A DNA stretch of 64,000 bases from JAEUUM01 sp038326165 (lineage in GTDB: Bacteria > Bacteroidota > Bacteroidia > Chitinophagales > Saprospiraceae): positions 25,215-89,214 of the forward strand of contig JBBQJT010000007.1 in assembly GCA_038326165.1 (NCBI GenBank), read 5' to 3'. Positions 56,039 to 64,000 of the stretch are shown here, piece after piece. Every line of letters begins with the position of its first letter. Position 1 is the first letter of the stretch. Both the position numbers and the translations under genes were made by a program. A model generated the notes under the pieces. That model was given only the letters and a program-made list of their open reading frames with translations. It was not told the origin of the DNA and made no database searches.

Positions 56039-56986
56039 ATGAAATATATCATTGTATCTGGCCTAATGATCATTGCGTTAATTTTCATTGTTTCTTGTGA
56101 AAAAGATCCCCCGAATCCTTTCAACAACAACCCACCTGTCAATGGAGATACGCTGAGTATTTTCAAGCCAGACCCAAATAGTTTTGAAGGACTTCATGCA
56201 TATATCTTCAAGCCAACATGCGCCAACTCTGGATGCCATGACGGTACTTTCGAACCCGATTTCAGGACAATTTACAGCTCCTACAATACCATGGTCAGCC
56301 GGCCAATAATCAAAAATGACCCATTGGGGAATTTTACTTTTAGAGTAGTTCCTGGTTCTTCAGCACAATCCGTGTTGTACAATAGAATAACCAAAGACAT
56401 AGATGGACAATCAGGCATCATGCCATTGGTTTTGGAACCTGGAAATGACTGGCCAGCAAAGAAAGATGAATACATTGCCCGCATAAAAAATTGGATTGAT
56501 GCTGGTGCAAAAGATATGTTTGGCAATTCGCCAGGCACTTCCAACTTAGCGCCACAAATGCAAGGTGTGCATGGAATAGCAAGTGAAACCTTACCACGAA
56601 ATGATAGCGGACAAGGTGCCCTGCGCGTAAAAAATGATGTTACAAGTCTGGACATTTTTGTTGCCTTAACAGACGACAAAACTGCACAAAAGGATCTAAG
56701 CAATGTCCGACTCCGATTTTCTACAACTCCTGATGCATTCGATACTGCACCTGATTTTCAAACGCAATTGCTAGGAGTTTCTCAAAGTTTTCCTGGATAT
56801 TTTGGAGCTCAAGTTCCGTATTATTACAAAATAAACATCAATCCAAAGGATTTTGCGGGCTTGGGCCAGACCGTTTTTTTTAGAATTTATGCAACAGATG
56901 GTGATGGAAAAACCGCAGAAATACCCACAACTTCAGGTGCTTACTATATTAAAAACTATTGTTCATTTACTATAGTATTGCCATGA
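56039..56986 (+). CDS. Heme-c-like lipoprotein with CX4CH motif
   Basis: This 315-residue protein has a lipoprotein signal (KYIIVSGLMIIALIFIVSC) and a PTCANSGCHDG motif near residue 60. The spacing between the cysteines is four residues (CANSGCH) rather than the usual two, a variant seen in some Bacteroidota and planctomycete secreted proteins. A downstream SGIMPLVLEPGNDWPAKKDE may supply the axial Met. The second half is a beta-sandwich-like region (VRLRFSTTPDAFDTAPDFQT). It overlaps the next gene by ATGA. It could carry electrons to or from the DUF1501 partner, which is inference. Confidence 0.65.
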   Translation: MKYIIVSGLMIIALIFIVSCEKDPPNPFNNNPPVNGDTLSIFKPDPNSFEGLHAYIFKPTCANSGCHDGTFEPDFRTIYSSYNTMVSRPIIKNDPLGNFTFRVVPGSSAQSVLYNRITKDIDGQSGIMPLVLEPGNDWPAKKDEYIARIKNWIDAGAKDMFGNSPGTSNLAPQMQGVHGIASETLPRNDSGQGALRVKNDVTSLDIFVALTDDKTAQKDLSNVRLRFSTTPDAFDTAPDFQTQLLGVSQSFPGYFGAQVPYYYKININPKDFAGLGQTVFFRIYATDGDGKTAEIPTTSGAYYIKNYCSFTIVLP

Positions 56987-57432
56987 AATCATTTATAGCC
57001 TTACTCCTAACATTGACTGTGTTACTCATTTCATGCGAAAGAGAAGCCAATTTACTGCCCCTGCCCATTGAACCTACAATAAGCATAGCCTCCGTTTCTG
57101 CTGATACAATTGTTCAATTTCAAGAAAATTTAATGATCGAATTGAAATATGAAGACGGCGACGGGGATTTAGGCAATGAAGATACAGATATCAACTCACT
57201 GTTTATTAAGGACGCCAGATTACCTGAACCAGATGCATATTATGTTGCTCCTTTGGCCCCGAAAGGTGATAATATCAGTATTTCCGGCAAACTCAAAGTC
57301 ACCTTGTCCTCACCATTTATATTGGGAAATGGCGAACAGGAAACCACCTATTTCGAAATGTGGATGGTTGACCGAAAGGGACACAAAAGTAATGTTGTTA
57401 TCACAAACCCCATTCTGATCAAAAAAATGTAA
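56983..57432 (+). CDS. Small lipoprotein, beta-rich
   Basis: This 149-residue protein starts at ATG 56983, which overlaps the preceding stop as ATGA, with a lipoprotein signal (KSFIALLLTLTVLLISC). The mature part contains an acidic, calcium-like stretch (YEDGDGDLGNEDTDINSLFI) and ends with alternating strands (VDRKGHKSNVVITNPILI). No family was recognised. It precedes the CUB/T9SS protein gene by 3 nt. Confidence 0.65.
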   Translation: MKSFIALLLTLTVLLISCEREANLLPLPIEPTISIASVSADTIVQFQENLMIELKYEDGDGDLGNEDTDINSLFIKDARLPEPDAYYVAPLAPKGDNISISGKLKVTLSSPFILGNGEQETTYFEMWMVDRKGHKSNVVITNPILIKKM

Positions 57433-57435
57433 GTC

Positions 57436-60400
57436 ATGAAAAAAAAGTACTTCATTATAGGAATAATTGTATTGTTTCCTTTCCTTTTGAAAGCACAGCC
57501 GACTTTCAATATCTATAACGGTACTACTTCAGAATGTGAAGGAATCTTAAAAGACAGTGACAAGGGCTTGGTCAATGATACCTATGATACCAATGAAAAT
57601 TATACATTCAGCATTTGTGTTCCTACATCAGGTGAAATTATTATGTCCTTTGCAACATTTTGCACTGAAGAACAATATGATTACATTCGTTTTTTTGACG
57701 GACCAGACACATTTTCCACTCAAATAGGTCCAGCCTATTCCGGAACAGCACTTCCTCCAGTTATAAAAGCGACTAGTGGATGCTTGACAGTCAATTTTAT
57801 TTCTGACGCCAATTTGCAATGCACAGGCTGGATTGCAAGTTGGAAAGTAAAAATAGATGATCCTAAAGCTCCTTTGATGAACATTGTTGGAACTGTACCG
57901 TGTGAATCCTCCAGTTTTGTTGTGAAATTGAGTGAAAAAGTCCCTTGTGATTCAGTATTTCCTGCCGCGTTTTTGATTTATGGCCCGCAAAGTCCCAATA
58001 TCATAAGTGCTGTACCATCGCCATGTATAAATGGATTTACCGACCAAATAACGCTTATTTTAGATACTGAAATAAAAATTACTGGAACTTACACGGTTAA
58101 TTTTACCAGCACATTTGTAGATGAATGTTTCAAACCACACGTGCTCACCAGCGAAACCAGTTTTCCGGTAACTGGCTGTCCACTTTTTGTACAATTGATT
58201 CCAGAAAATAACAAGGGCAAGTTATGCCCCGGAGAATGCACCAGATTATATGCACAAGTTACGGGGGGTGATCCACTGAGCTACAAATACAAATGGAGTG
58301 TGGCAGGAACTGCCAGCAGCATAGATGTATGCTTGCCTCCCTTGAGTTATAGTGTCACTGTGACTGATAATGCCGGATCCCTGCCTGCCATTGCAACATA
58401 TACCTTTGAATTATTTACTCCGCCCGTCATTCAGTGGCTATTGGGAGATACAATTTGTCAATCTGATCCAGCATTCAACTTGAATGTCACCAATCCAGGA
58501 GGAAAATGGAACGCTATTGGCATTTGGGACGGAAATTGGAACAAGCAACCAGGATGGTATGAGCCTTGGAGGCCTTGGCAAGGCTATGACAATATCAGGT
58601 ACACAGATCCCAATGGATGTTCAGATACCGTCAAAATCATAGTTAAACCGTTTTGGATATTTAATGATGACGCCTCCTGCCCTGGAGCCGCTCCTTTTAC
58701 AGTAAGTGGATGGTCACCAGCTGGTGGTACTTGGTCTGGGAATTTTATCAATGCAGCAGGAGTATTTGATCCAACCACACCTGGAGAATATTTAATAACA
58801 TACAATGCGCCAAACGGATGCTCTGGTTCTAAATGGATAAGAGTTGCGGACTTGATTATGCCGCCTGATGTGACTATTTGTAGTTCCAAAGATCCTTATA
58901 CCATACCTATCAGCCCATGGGGTGGCAATTGGGATCCATCACCAGGATTGGCACAAGATTGGAGTTGGTTTGAACCTGGTAAAGCTAAATTAGGTTTGAA
59001 CAAATTGGTTTATCATATCAATGGATGCACGGACTCAATGAATATCTACGTTGTACCAGTAAACGCGTCCAACGACTTTACAGCATGCACCAACCAGCAG
59101 CCATTCATATTAAATGGTTCCTGGGGTCCTGCGGGTGGAGCATGGAAAGGTCCTGGAATAATAGACACCTTAACTGGATTATTCGATCCTTCTTTGCTCA
59201 ATGACGGTCAAAATGTGAATTTGGTTTACACGAGCAATGGATGTTCAGATACGAGAGTTGCCAGAATCAGAAATACTGAAATTAGAAAAAAACAAGTTTA
59301 TGAATTTTGCCCTTATGCCGATTCTTTAAAATTAGAAACCAGCATCCTGGATGAAAATCCAACTGGCGGCCAATGGACTGGCGGAGGCGTTTATTACCTT
59401 TATGTCAAAGACAAAGACCCTAAAAACGGCTTTTACTTCGACCCAAAAAATGTCGCTTCAGGCTTACATCCTGCAGTTTACAGTATCAACGGCTGTAGTG
59501 ATACCATGTGGATAAAAGTACATTCTCTCCCTCAAATAGACAGCGTTGCATTGTGCAGTGAAGATAATCCATTCAAATTGACTGCGGATCTATCCATCAA
59601 AGAATGGTATGGCACAGGAATCATAAATATTTTTGCGGGATTGTTTGACCCCGGAATAACTGGTGCAGGAACATTCACAATATCAATGGTGTCACAAGAG
59701 GGATGTTTAAATTCTGGACAAATAAGTGTTTCTGATTTTCAGGCAGTAGTATTAGGGGGGTTGGAACCATTTTATTGTTATAAAAATCAAGATATCGCAA
59801 TCGTTTTTGCCCCTGTAGGCGGACTACCTTTGGTAGATGGAGTGCCACAAACAAGTTTTAATCCTGCAACTGCTGGACCTGGGCTGCATACCATTTCATA
59901 CAATTTTGGAATAGGAAAATGTGCAGATGACAAAACAATCACCGTTGTGGTGGGTGAACCATTGGGAGTGGATCTGCCATTTCAAGTTGATTCAATTTGC
60001 AAAGGATTGAGCACAAATATATCCGCTTGGGGGACTGGTGGAAGCTCCTTCGGCAATTACGTTTACACCTGGAACAATGGCTTAGGATTTGGGCAAACTC
60101 AATTTGTGGCACCAACACAGACTACATCTTATTCGGTACTTGTTGAAGACGGTTGCTCCGATCCTGTTGCAGCTACTTTGAGTGTATTTGTGCATCCAGA
60201 TTTTGTTGTTAATCAAATTTCCGGACCATTGGTTTGCTATGGTGAATCAACTTCTTCGACAGTAACAGCATCACCAGCAGGGAATTACAATTTCGAATGG
60301 CAAACTTCTCCTAAATTTTATGGACAAACTTATACTGGAAACCCTGCAACTTTTGATGTCTTGGTCACCAATGTTCAAACTGGATGCGAACAAGAAATTT

Positions 60401-60960
60401 CCGCCAAATTACCAGGCTATCCAGTAATTGTAGCCAATTTCTCTGTTTCTCCAGCTGGAAATTGTGTTTCTTTTCTAGATCCTGAATTAACGGTATTGGA
60501 TTTTAGCTCAGGCGTAGTTAACGGTACTTGGGATTTTGGTGATGGAACGTCAGAACCATACAACTCAGGACAATTGTTAAAACACAGCTATCCCGATACA
60601 GGTATTTACACTATAAAATTATTAGTCATTAATCAGGGTGGATGCAAAGATTCTGCAAGTTTGACTGTTTGCGTGCGCAACGCAAGCACCTTATATGCAC
60701 CTAATGCATTTACACCTGACGGAGATAACTTAAATGATAAATTTCAATTTGTTGGACTTGGAATTGAATCAATTGATTGGATAATTTTTGATCGATACGG
60801 AAATGAAATCCATAGAGGCAGCGGCATGGATGAAGGCTGGGATGGAAATGTAAGAGGCTCTAGAGCATTGCCTGGAGTTTACACTTATGTTGCCAAATAC
60901 AAAGAACAAAACGGAAAAGCAACCAAACAATTGAAAGGCTTAGTTACTGTAGTTTACTAA
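57436..60960 (+). CDS. Secreted CUB-domain protein with T9SS type B sorting domain
   Basis: This 1174-residue protein has a signal peptide (KKKYFIIGIIVLFPFLLKA) and a CUB-like domain at about 25-140 (NENYTFSICVPTSGEIIMSF, YDYIRFFDGPDTFSTQIGPA). The middle has about five to six Trp-rich units of 80-90 residues, each ending in NGCSDT or NGCSGS with GxFDP cores (GIWDGNWNKQPGWYEPWRPW in the first). A PKD-like domain lies near 1010-1085 (VNGTWDFGDGTSEPYNSG). The C-terminus is a type B T9SS sorting domain (LYAPNAFTPDGDNLNDKFQF, WIIFDRYGNEIH, WDGNVRG, LKGLVTVVY). It is the terminal cargo of the operon and likely surface-exposed. Confidence 0.83.
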   Translation: MKKKYFIIGIIVLFPFLLKAQPTFNIYNGTTSECEGILKDSDKGLVNDTYDTNENYTFSICVPTSGEIIMSFATFCTEEQYDYIRFFDGPDTFSTQIGPAYSGTALPPVIKATSGCLTVNFISDANLQCTGWIASWKVKIDDPKAPLMNIVGTVPCESSSFVVKLSEKVPCDSVFPAAFLIYGPQSPNIISAVPSPCINGFTDQITLILDTEIKITGTYTVNFTSTFVDECFKPHVLTSETSFPVTGCPLFVQLIPENNKGKLCPGECTRLYAQVTGGDPLSYKYKWSVAGTASSIDVCLPPLSYSVTVTDNAGSLPAIATYTFELFTPPVIQWLLGDTICQSDPAFNLNVTNPGGKWNAIGIWDGNWNKQPGWYEPWRPWQGYDNIRYTDPNGCSDTVKIIVKPFWIFNDDASCPGAAPFTVSGWSPAGGTWSGNFINAAGVFDPTTPGEYLITYNAPNGCSGSKWIRVADLIMPPDVTICSSKDPYTIPISPWGGNWDPSPGLAQDWSWFEPGKAKLGLNKLVYHINGCTDSMNIYVVPVNASNDFTACTNQQPFILNGSWGPAGGAWKGPGIIDTLTGLFDPSLLNDGQNVNLVYTSNGCSDTRVARIRNTEIRKKQVYEFCPYADSLKLETSILDENPTGGQWTGGGVYYLYVKDKDPKNGFYFDPKNVASGLHPAVYSINGCSDTMWIKVHSLPQIDSVALCSEDNPFKLTADLSIKEWYGTGIINIFAGLFDPGITGAGTFTISMVSQEGCLNSGQISVSDFQAVVLGGLEPFYCYKNQDIAIVFAPVGGLPLVDGVPQTSFNPATAGPGLHTISYNFGIGKCADDKTITVVVGEPLGVDLPFQVDSICKGLSTNISAWGTGGSSFGNYVYTWNNGLGFGQTQFVAPTQTTSYSVLVEDGCSDPVAATLSVFVHPDFVVNQISGPLVCYGESTSSTVTASPAGNYNFEWQTSPKFYGQTYTGNPATFDVLVTNVQTGCEQEISAKLPGYPVIVANFSVSPAGNCVSFLDPELTVLDFSSGVVNGTWDFGDGTSEPYNSGQLLKHSYPDTGIYTIKLLVINQGGCKDSASLTVCVRNASTLYAPNAFTPDGDNLNDKFQFVGLGIESIDWIIFDRYGNEIHRGSGMDEGWDGNVRGSRALPGVYTYVAKYKEQNGKATKQLKGLVTVVY

Positions 60961-60979
60961 TGCACAGTATTTCTGTCAA

Positions 60980-63013
60980 TTATTGACGAATCCCACTTTG
61001 ATACTTTGTAAGGAAGGCAGTTTTAAAACCTGCTTTCCTTATCTTCAACAAGGCTTGGTTTCCAGATGTTCTATCTGGCCACCATGCCAGTAAAACCCTA
61101 TCCATTGGCTTATTGGGAACTGGCTCATAAGTCAATGTTCCAACACCATCCAAGTTGTTAAAGACGCTCAAAGTTCCATCTACACGTTTGGCCGCAAGTA
61201 GTTGGATCAAATAATACTCCCCTTCTCTGTAGAAACCATCAGGCCTCAATCCGCCTACCCATGAAGGCCCAGTAGTTGGTATTGATTCAGCTATAACTTC
61301 AACTTTTTTTACGGGTTCCTTCTGCTTGGGATCTTTTTTTGCTTTTGGTTTAGAATTTGCTTCTTCTACAATTACTGGTTCAGGCTCTTTATCAAAATCT
61401 GGTTCACCAATTGAAACCATTTCGTTCAAATTTTTACTCAAAACAAAATTCCGACTGATCCTGTTACCCCTAATCTCATTCGTTTCAAGATTGCTGTAAT
61501 CGGGGCTGTAATCCTTTGCTTCTGCTTTAACTTTATATTTTCTGCTAGGCGCTAATGAAAAGTTAAAAGACCCATCCGGACAAAATCGCGTATCTATCAA
61601 CGTTTCTTTTCCATCTGCGGCCAATTCATAAACTGAAACCCTACTGTCCGAAATTCCTTTCTCGGAATATTTATCGAGAATTTTGCCTGAGATAAAATTA
61701 TTGGGATTGGCGGTATTGAATTCAAAAATATCCTCATCAGTCGTGGTATTCTTCAAGGTAGTGAAAGTTCTATTTGATACCAAATATCCAGTATTCAATC
61801 CTTTTCGCTGAATGTAGTACAAATCATCCGCAGGACTATTGAATGGCTCTCCCAAATTCATTGCTTCCGAAAAATCCCTATGCTGACCATTTGACTTGAA
61901 GATGTCTAAACCTCCAAGAGATGGAAAACCATTGGAACTAAAATAGAGACTACTTTCCTGACTGTTGTACCATGGACTTTTTTCATCACCCAATGTATTG
62001 ATCTTATCTCCACAATTTCTCGGAACCGTAAAATCAACATCATCGGTGCTCAAGCTGCGTTCACTATACCAGATATCAGTGCCTCCCAGCCCACCCTTTC
62101 TATTGGACGCAAAGTATAGTATTTCCTTGGTATCAGTCATCACAAGACATGGGTGAGTATTGGTAGCCAAACTATCATTGATGTATCCTCGCAATTTAAT
62201 TGGTGCTCCCCAAACTTCATCCTTCTTCAACATCACATAGATATCGCAGCGTGATTGTAAACCACCTTCCATCTCTGTTGGCACGCAAATGTTGAAATAA
62301 AATCTCTTAAAGTCATCCGAAAAACTTCCATTCGCATAATTGACTTTGTCATTTTTGGGGAAAATCGTTGGTATTTGCGGTTTCGAATATCCTGAGTTTG
62401 ATTTTTCTGACCGATAAATTTTTGCCAATCCTTTTCTGTTGCTTGAAAAATATAACGCGTTGTCTCCAAAAGGGACGGGAGCAAAATCAGATTGGTTGGT
62501 ATTGACAACCAAACCAGGATAATTAATTGTCACATCATTATTCGCAAGCTTTGGCTCCAATGCCAGCATACATCCTGCTATTTCACGATTGACTAATTCC
62601 GACATTTGGGGCTTGTCCTCTGCTGTATAAAACTTTATAAATTCCTCAAATCCTGATTTGGCTTCAGAGTATTTTCCAAGTGATTTTAGCGCCCTAGCAT
62701 TTTGGAATTTTACGTCAGGGAATTTTTTTGTTTTCTTCAATAAGGTACCAAACGCGAAAGCTGCATTTTTATAATCTTTCATTAGGTAAGCACATTTCCC
62801 GGCTTTGTACAACAAATCATACTTGGATTTCTTTTGCTGCCAGGCCAATTTGAAGTTTTTAGCTGCTGTTGTATAGTCGCCCACTTTGAGTGCCTTTTCA
62901 GCAATATCACTTTGATCGCGCCAAGATAATTTTTGTGCTTTGATTTGACTAAAGGAAGTAGCCAGAAGAACGATTATTATAAAGGATAATTGATAGGTAT
63001 ATTTCATGATCAT
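60980..63013 (-). CDS. PorE-like periplasmic protein with SPOR-like C-terminus
   Basis: This 677-residue protein has a signal peptide, N-terminal TPR-like helices (KALKVGDYTTAAKNFKLAWQ, then YKNAAFAFGTLLKK), a propeller-like PD40 region with repeated YFSSNRKG elements (ALYFSSNRKGLAKIYRSE, LYFASNRKGGLGGTDIWYSE, LYFSSNGFPSLGGLDIF), a carboxypeptidase-regulatory-like domain (ISGKILDKYSEKGISDSRVS), and a Lys/Pro-rich linker. The end (YYLIQLLAAKRVDGTLSVFN to KAGFKTAFLTKYQSG) resembles a SPOR domain. PorE of the T9SS has the same order but ends in an OmpA domain. It overlaps purN by ATGA and so is coupled to it. Confidence 0.7.
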   Translation of the reverse strand: MIMKYTYQLSFIIIVLLATSFSQIKAQKLSWRDQSDIAEKALKVGDYTTAAKNFKLAWQQKKSKYDLLYKAGKCAYLMKDYKNAAFAFGTLLKKTKKFPDVKFQNARALKSLGKYSEAKSGFEEFIKFYTAEDKPQMSELVNREIAGCMLALEPKLANNDVTINYPGLVVNTNQSDFAPVPFGDNALYFSSNRKGLAKIYRSEKSNSGYSKPQIPTIFPKNDKVNYANGSFSDDFKRFYFNICVPTEMEGGLQSRCDIYVMLKKDEVWGAPIKLRGYINDSLATNTHPCLVMTDTKEILYFASNRKGGLGGTDIWYSERSLSTDDVDFTVPRNCGDKINTLGDEKSPWYNSQESSLYFSSNGFPSLGGLDIFKSNGQHRDFSEAMNLGEPFNSPADDLYYIQRKGLNTGYLVSNRTFTTLKNTTTDEDIFEFNTANPNNFISGKILDKYSEKGISDSRVSVYELAADGKETLIDTRFCPDGSFNFSLAPSRKYKVKAEAKDYSPDYSNLETNEIRGNRISRNFVLSKNLNEMVSIGEPDFDKEPEPVIVEEANSKPKAKKDPKQKEPVKKVEVIAESIPTTGPSWVGGLRPDGFYREGEYYLIQLLAAKRVDGTLSVFNNLDGVGTLTYEPVPNKPMDRVLLAWWPDRTSGNQALLKIRKAGFKTAFLTKYQSGIRQ

Positions 63014-63567
63014 GTGTGATGGAGTTCATTGAGGTAAGATTCAATTACCTCGGAATAATGTTGGTGTTCCAAGTGAAGCACTTTCTGTGCTATTGCTTCA
63101 GGAGTATCCGATTGTAAAACCTCTGTTTTGGCTTGAAATAATACCCTGCCAGCATCATATTCTTCATTTACAAGATGAATGGTGATACCTGTTTCAGATA
63201 CATTAGCATCTTTTACTGCCATGTGAACATTCATGCCATACATCCCTTTTCCTTTGAAATGCGGGAATAAACTAGGATGAATATTGATGATACGATTTTT
63301 ATAGAGCTCTATCAGCTCGAATGGCAACAACTTCATGTAACCTGCCAATACGACTAAGTCAATCTTTAAGAAGTCAAAATAAGCTAGTAATTGATTGTAT
63401 CCCAATGCGTTGGGTGTAAATAAATAAGCGGGCACTTGCTTGTCTCTTGCATGACTCAATACACCTGCCTTTGAATTGTTGCTTGCAATCAAGGAAACAA
63501 AAACATCTTCACGACCATGAAAATAATCCATAATAGCCAAAGCGTTGGAGCCACTCCCAGAAGCCAT
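63010..63567 (-). CDS. purN: Phosphoribosylglycinamide formyltransferase
   Basis: PurN transfers the formyl group from 10-formyl-THF to GAR in purine synthesis. The 185-residue frame contains MASGSGSNALAIMDYF, then VSLIASNNSKAGVLSHARDK, LVVLAGYMKLLPFELIELYK, RIINIHPSLFPHFKGKGMYG (catalytic N/H) and VSETGITIHLVNEEYDAGRV with the catalytic Asp. The ATG at 63567 cuts the first beta strand (IAI); in-frame codons upstream read IAPNKQHIAI, so the true start may be an ATC at 63597. A perfect -7 element TACTTTTG at 63617-63624 (minus strand) supports a start near 63600. There is no upstream in-frame ATG, GTG or TTG. Confidence 0.9.
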   Translation of the reverse strand: MASGSGSNALAIMDYFHGREDVFVSLIASNNSKAGVLSHARDKQVPAYLFTPNALGYNQLLAYFDFLKIDLVVLAGYMKLLPFELIELYKNRIINIHPSLFPHFKGKGMYGMNVHMAVKDANVSETGITIHLVNEEYDAGRVLFQAKTEVLQSDTPEAIAQKVLHLEHQHYSEVIESYLNELHHT

Positions 63568-63616
63568 AATGGCGATATGTTGTTTATTTGGGGCGATGAT
63601 GTCAGTAAGTTTGACA

Positions 63617-63624
63617 CAAAAGTA
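63617..63624 (-). promoter_or_regulatory. -7 element of the purN operon
   Basis: TACTTTTG on the minus strand is a perfect TAnnTTTG match. Transcription would begin near 63611, about 12 nt before the ATC codons at 63600 and 63597 and 45 nt before the ATG at 63567. Confidence 0.5.
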
Positions 63625-63751
63625 AGATAAAATTAGAAAAAATTAATATATGAACTTAGGATACGGTAAAAACTTGTTGGTTAATGAGCACATCGTACCC
63701 CTCAAACCCATAATGTCTCTCGCTAATTGGCCTATTCCCCCATTATCTGAT

Positions 63752-63803
63752 TCCCGACGTGTATCCAGTCGGGACAGGCCCCGACGTATATCCAGTCGAG
63801 GCA
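63752..63803. repeat. Two-copy hairpin repeat
   Basis: Two 23 nt copies, 63754-63776 and 63781-63803, share CCGACGT.TATCCAGTCG with three differences. The first is flanked by the perfect 7 bp inverted repeat TCCCGAC/GTCGGGA (63752-63774). The second is imperfect. The GC content is far above the neighbourhood. It resembles an interspersed REP-like element. Confidence 0.6.
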
Positions 63804-63855
63804 AGTCAGGATTTTCAGGATCAATTGATTTCACAGATTTTTAAATGCTCTCGAA

Positions 63856-63950
63856 ATTTGAATTAACCCATAACCCATTTACCATAAACTATAACCCATC
63901 AACCATAAACAATAAACCAAATAACCCATAAACCATAACCATTAACCACC
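63856..63950. repeat. A/C-rich low-complexity tract
   Basis: Repeats of ACCATAA-type words (AACCCATAACCC, ACCATAAACTATAACCCATC, ACCATAAACAATAAACC) fill the 95 bp before the ABC gene. Similar words occur at 17780-17830 next to the heptanucleotide repeat. No gene or clear promoter is visible within it. Confidence 0.6.
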
Positions 63951-63952
63951 CA

Positions 63953-64000
63953 ATGCCCTCACCTATAATAAAAGTAACCAACCTCTCCAAATCCTACACC
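63953..64000 (+). CDS. ABC transporter ATP-binding protein, N-terminal fragment
   Basis: The frame from ATG 63953 is open to the end of the window and gives MPSPIIKVTNLSKSYT, the usual opening of an ABC ATPase (IxVxNLSKxY before the Walker A region). Only 16 codons are visible, so the substrate and partner cannot be read. Confidence 0.65.
   Translation, partial: MPSPIIKVTNLSKSYT

Noticed and set aside
63643..63844. Short frames on both strands around the hairpin repeat
   Set aside because: They are explained by the repeat; no start signal or family features.

Overview
The window looks like a chromosomal segment of a Bacteroidota bacterium, most likely from the Saprospiraceae or a close relative. 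The reasons are low GC content, start codons with no obvious Shine-Dalgarno sequence, TAnnTTTG-type -7 promoter elements, type IX secretion (T9SS) type B sorting domains on giant repeat proteins, SprB-like repeats, the alternate bacterial GlmU, the zinc-free type B L31 protein, DUF4294, and a PorE-like envelope protein. No phage, IS element, CRISPR array, rRNA or tRNA gene was recognised.

Layout. 1-5.7 kb holds housekeeping genes: the guanylate kinase tail, ald, tsaE and gyrB, then a membrane glycosyltransferase. 5.86-11.19 kb is a tightly coupled six-gene minus-strand operon. It encodes a dTDP-sugar 3,4-ketoisomerase, two acyltransferase-like proteins, a DegT aminotransferase, a multi-spanning membrane protein and a polyprenyl-type glycosyltransferase, consistent with making an acylated aminodeoxysugar for a surface glycan. 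11.8-17.9 kb is a surface-protein region in decay: a CotH protein, a protein with a misplaced sorting-domain-like segment, two frameshifted barrel genes, a type A sorting-domain remnant and a heptanucleotide tandem repeat. 17.9-25.7 kb has a PaaI thioesterase, a 1502-residue T9SS type B protein, L31, the GlmU-like enzyme, a spermidine-synthase-like protein and DoxX. 26-27.2 kb is a toxin-antitoxin pair in which both genes carry an in-frame stop where tyrosine is expected. 27.4-33.8 kb has DUF4294, two amidohydrolase-family proteins with lost metal motifs, proC and DUF2141. 33.9-44.6 kb has an HD/Pycsar-effector fusion, ferritin, a cyanophycin-synthetase homologue without its ATP-grasp domain, a DEAD-box helicase, a DUF1569 pseudogene, an aminotransferase, a GH25 lipoprotein and tandem thioredoxin paralogues. 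44.8-53.2 kb has a PadR/PspC operon, two orphan envelope proteins, an RsmI-like enzyme, an ABC exporter, rsmA and yqeY. 53.2-61 kb is a six-gene secreted-protein operon: two lipoproteins with planctomycete-like modules, a Tat-exported DUF1501 protein, a heme-c-like lipoprotein, a small lipoprotein and a CUB/T9SS type B protein. 61-64 kb has a PorE-like SPOR protein coupled to purN, a hairpin repeat and the start of an ABC ATPase gene.

The strongest leads are the doubly interrupted Panacea-type toxin-antitoxin pair, the DUF1501/heme/T9SS operon, the HD-PycTM fusion, the ATP-grasp-less cyanophycin synthetase homologue, and several promoters only 4-5 nt upstream of ATG that predict leaderless mRNAs. 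All family assignments come from reading motifs by eye; no database search was run.
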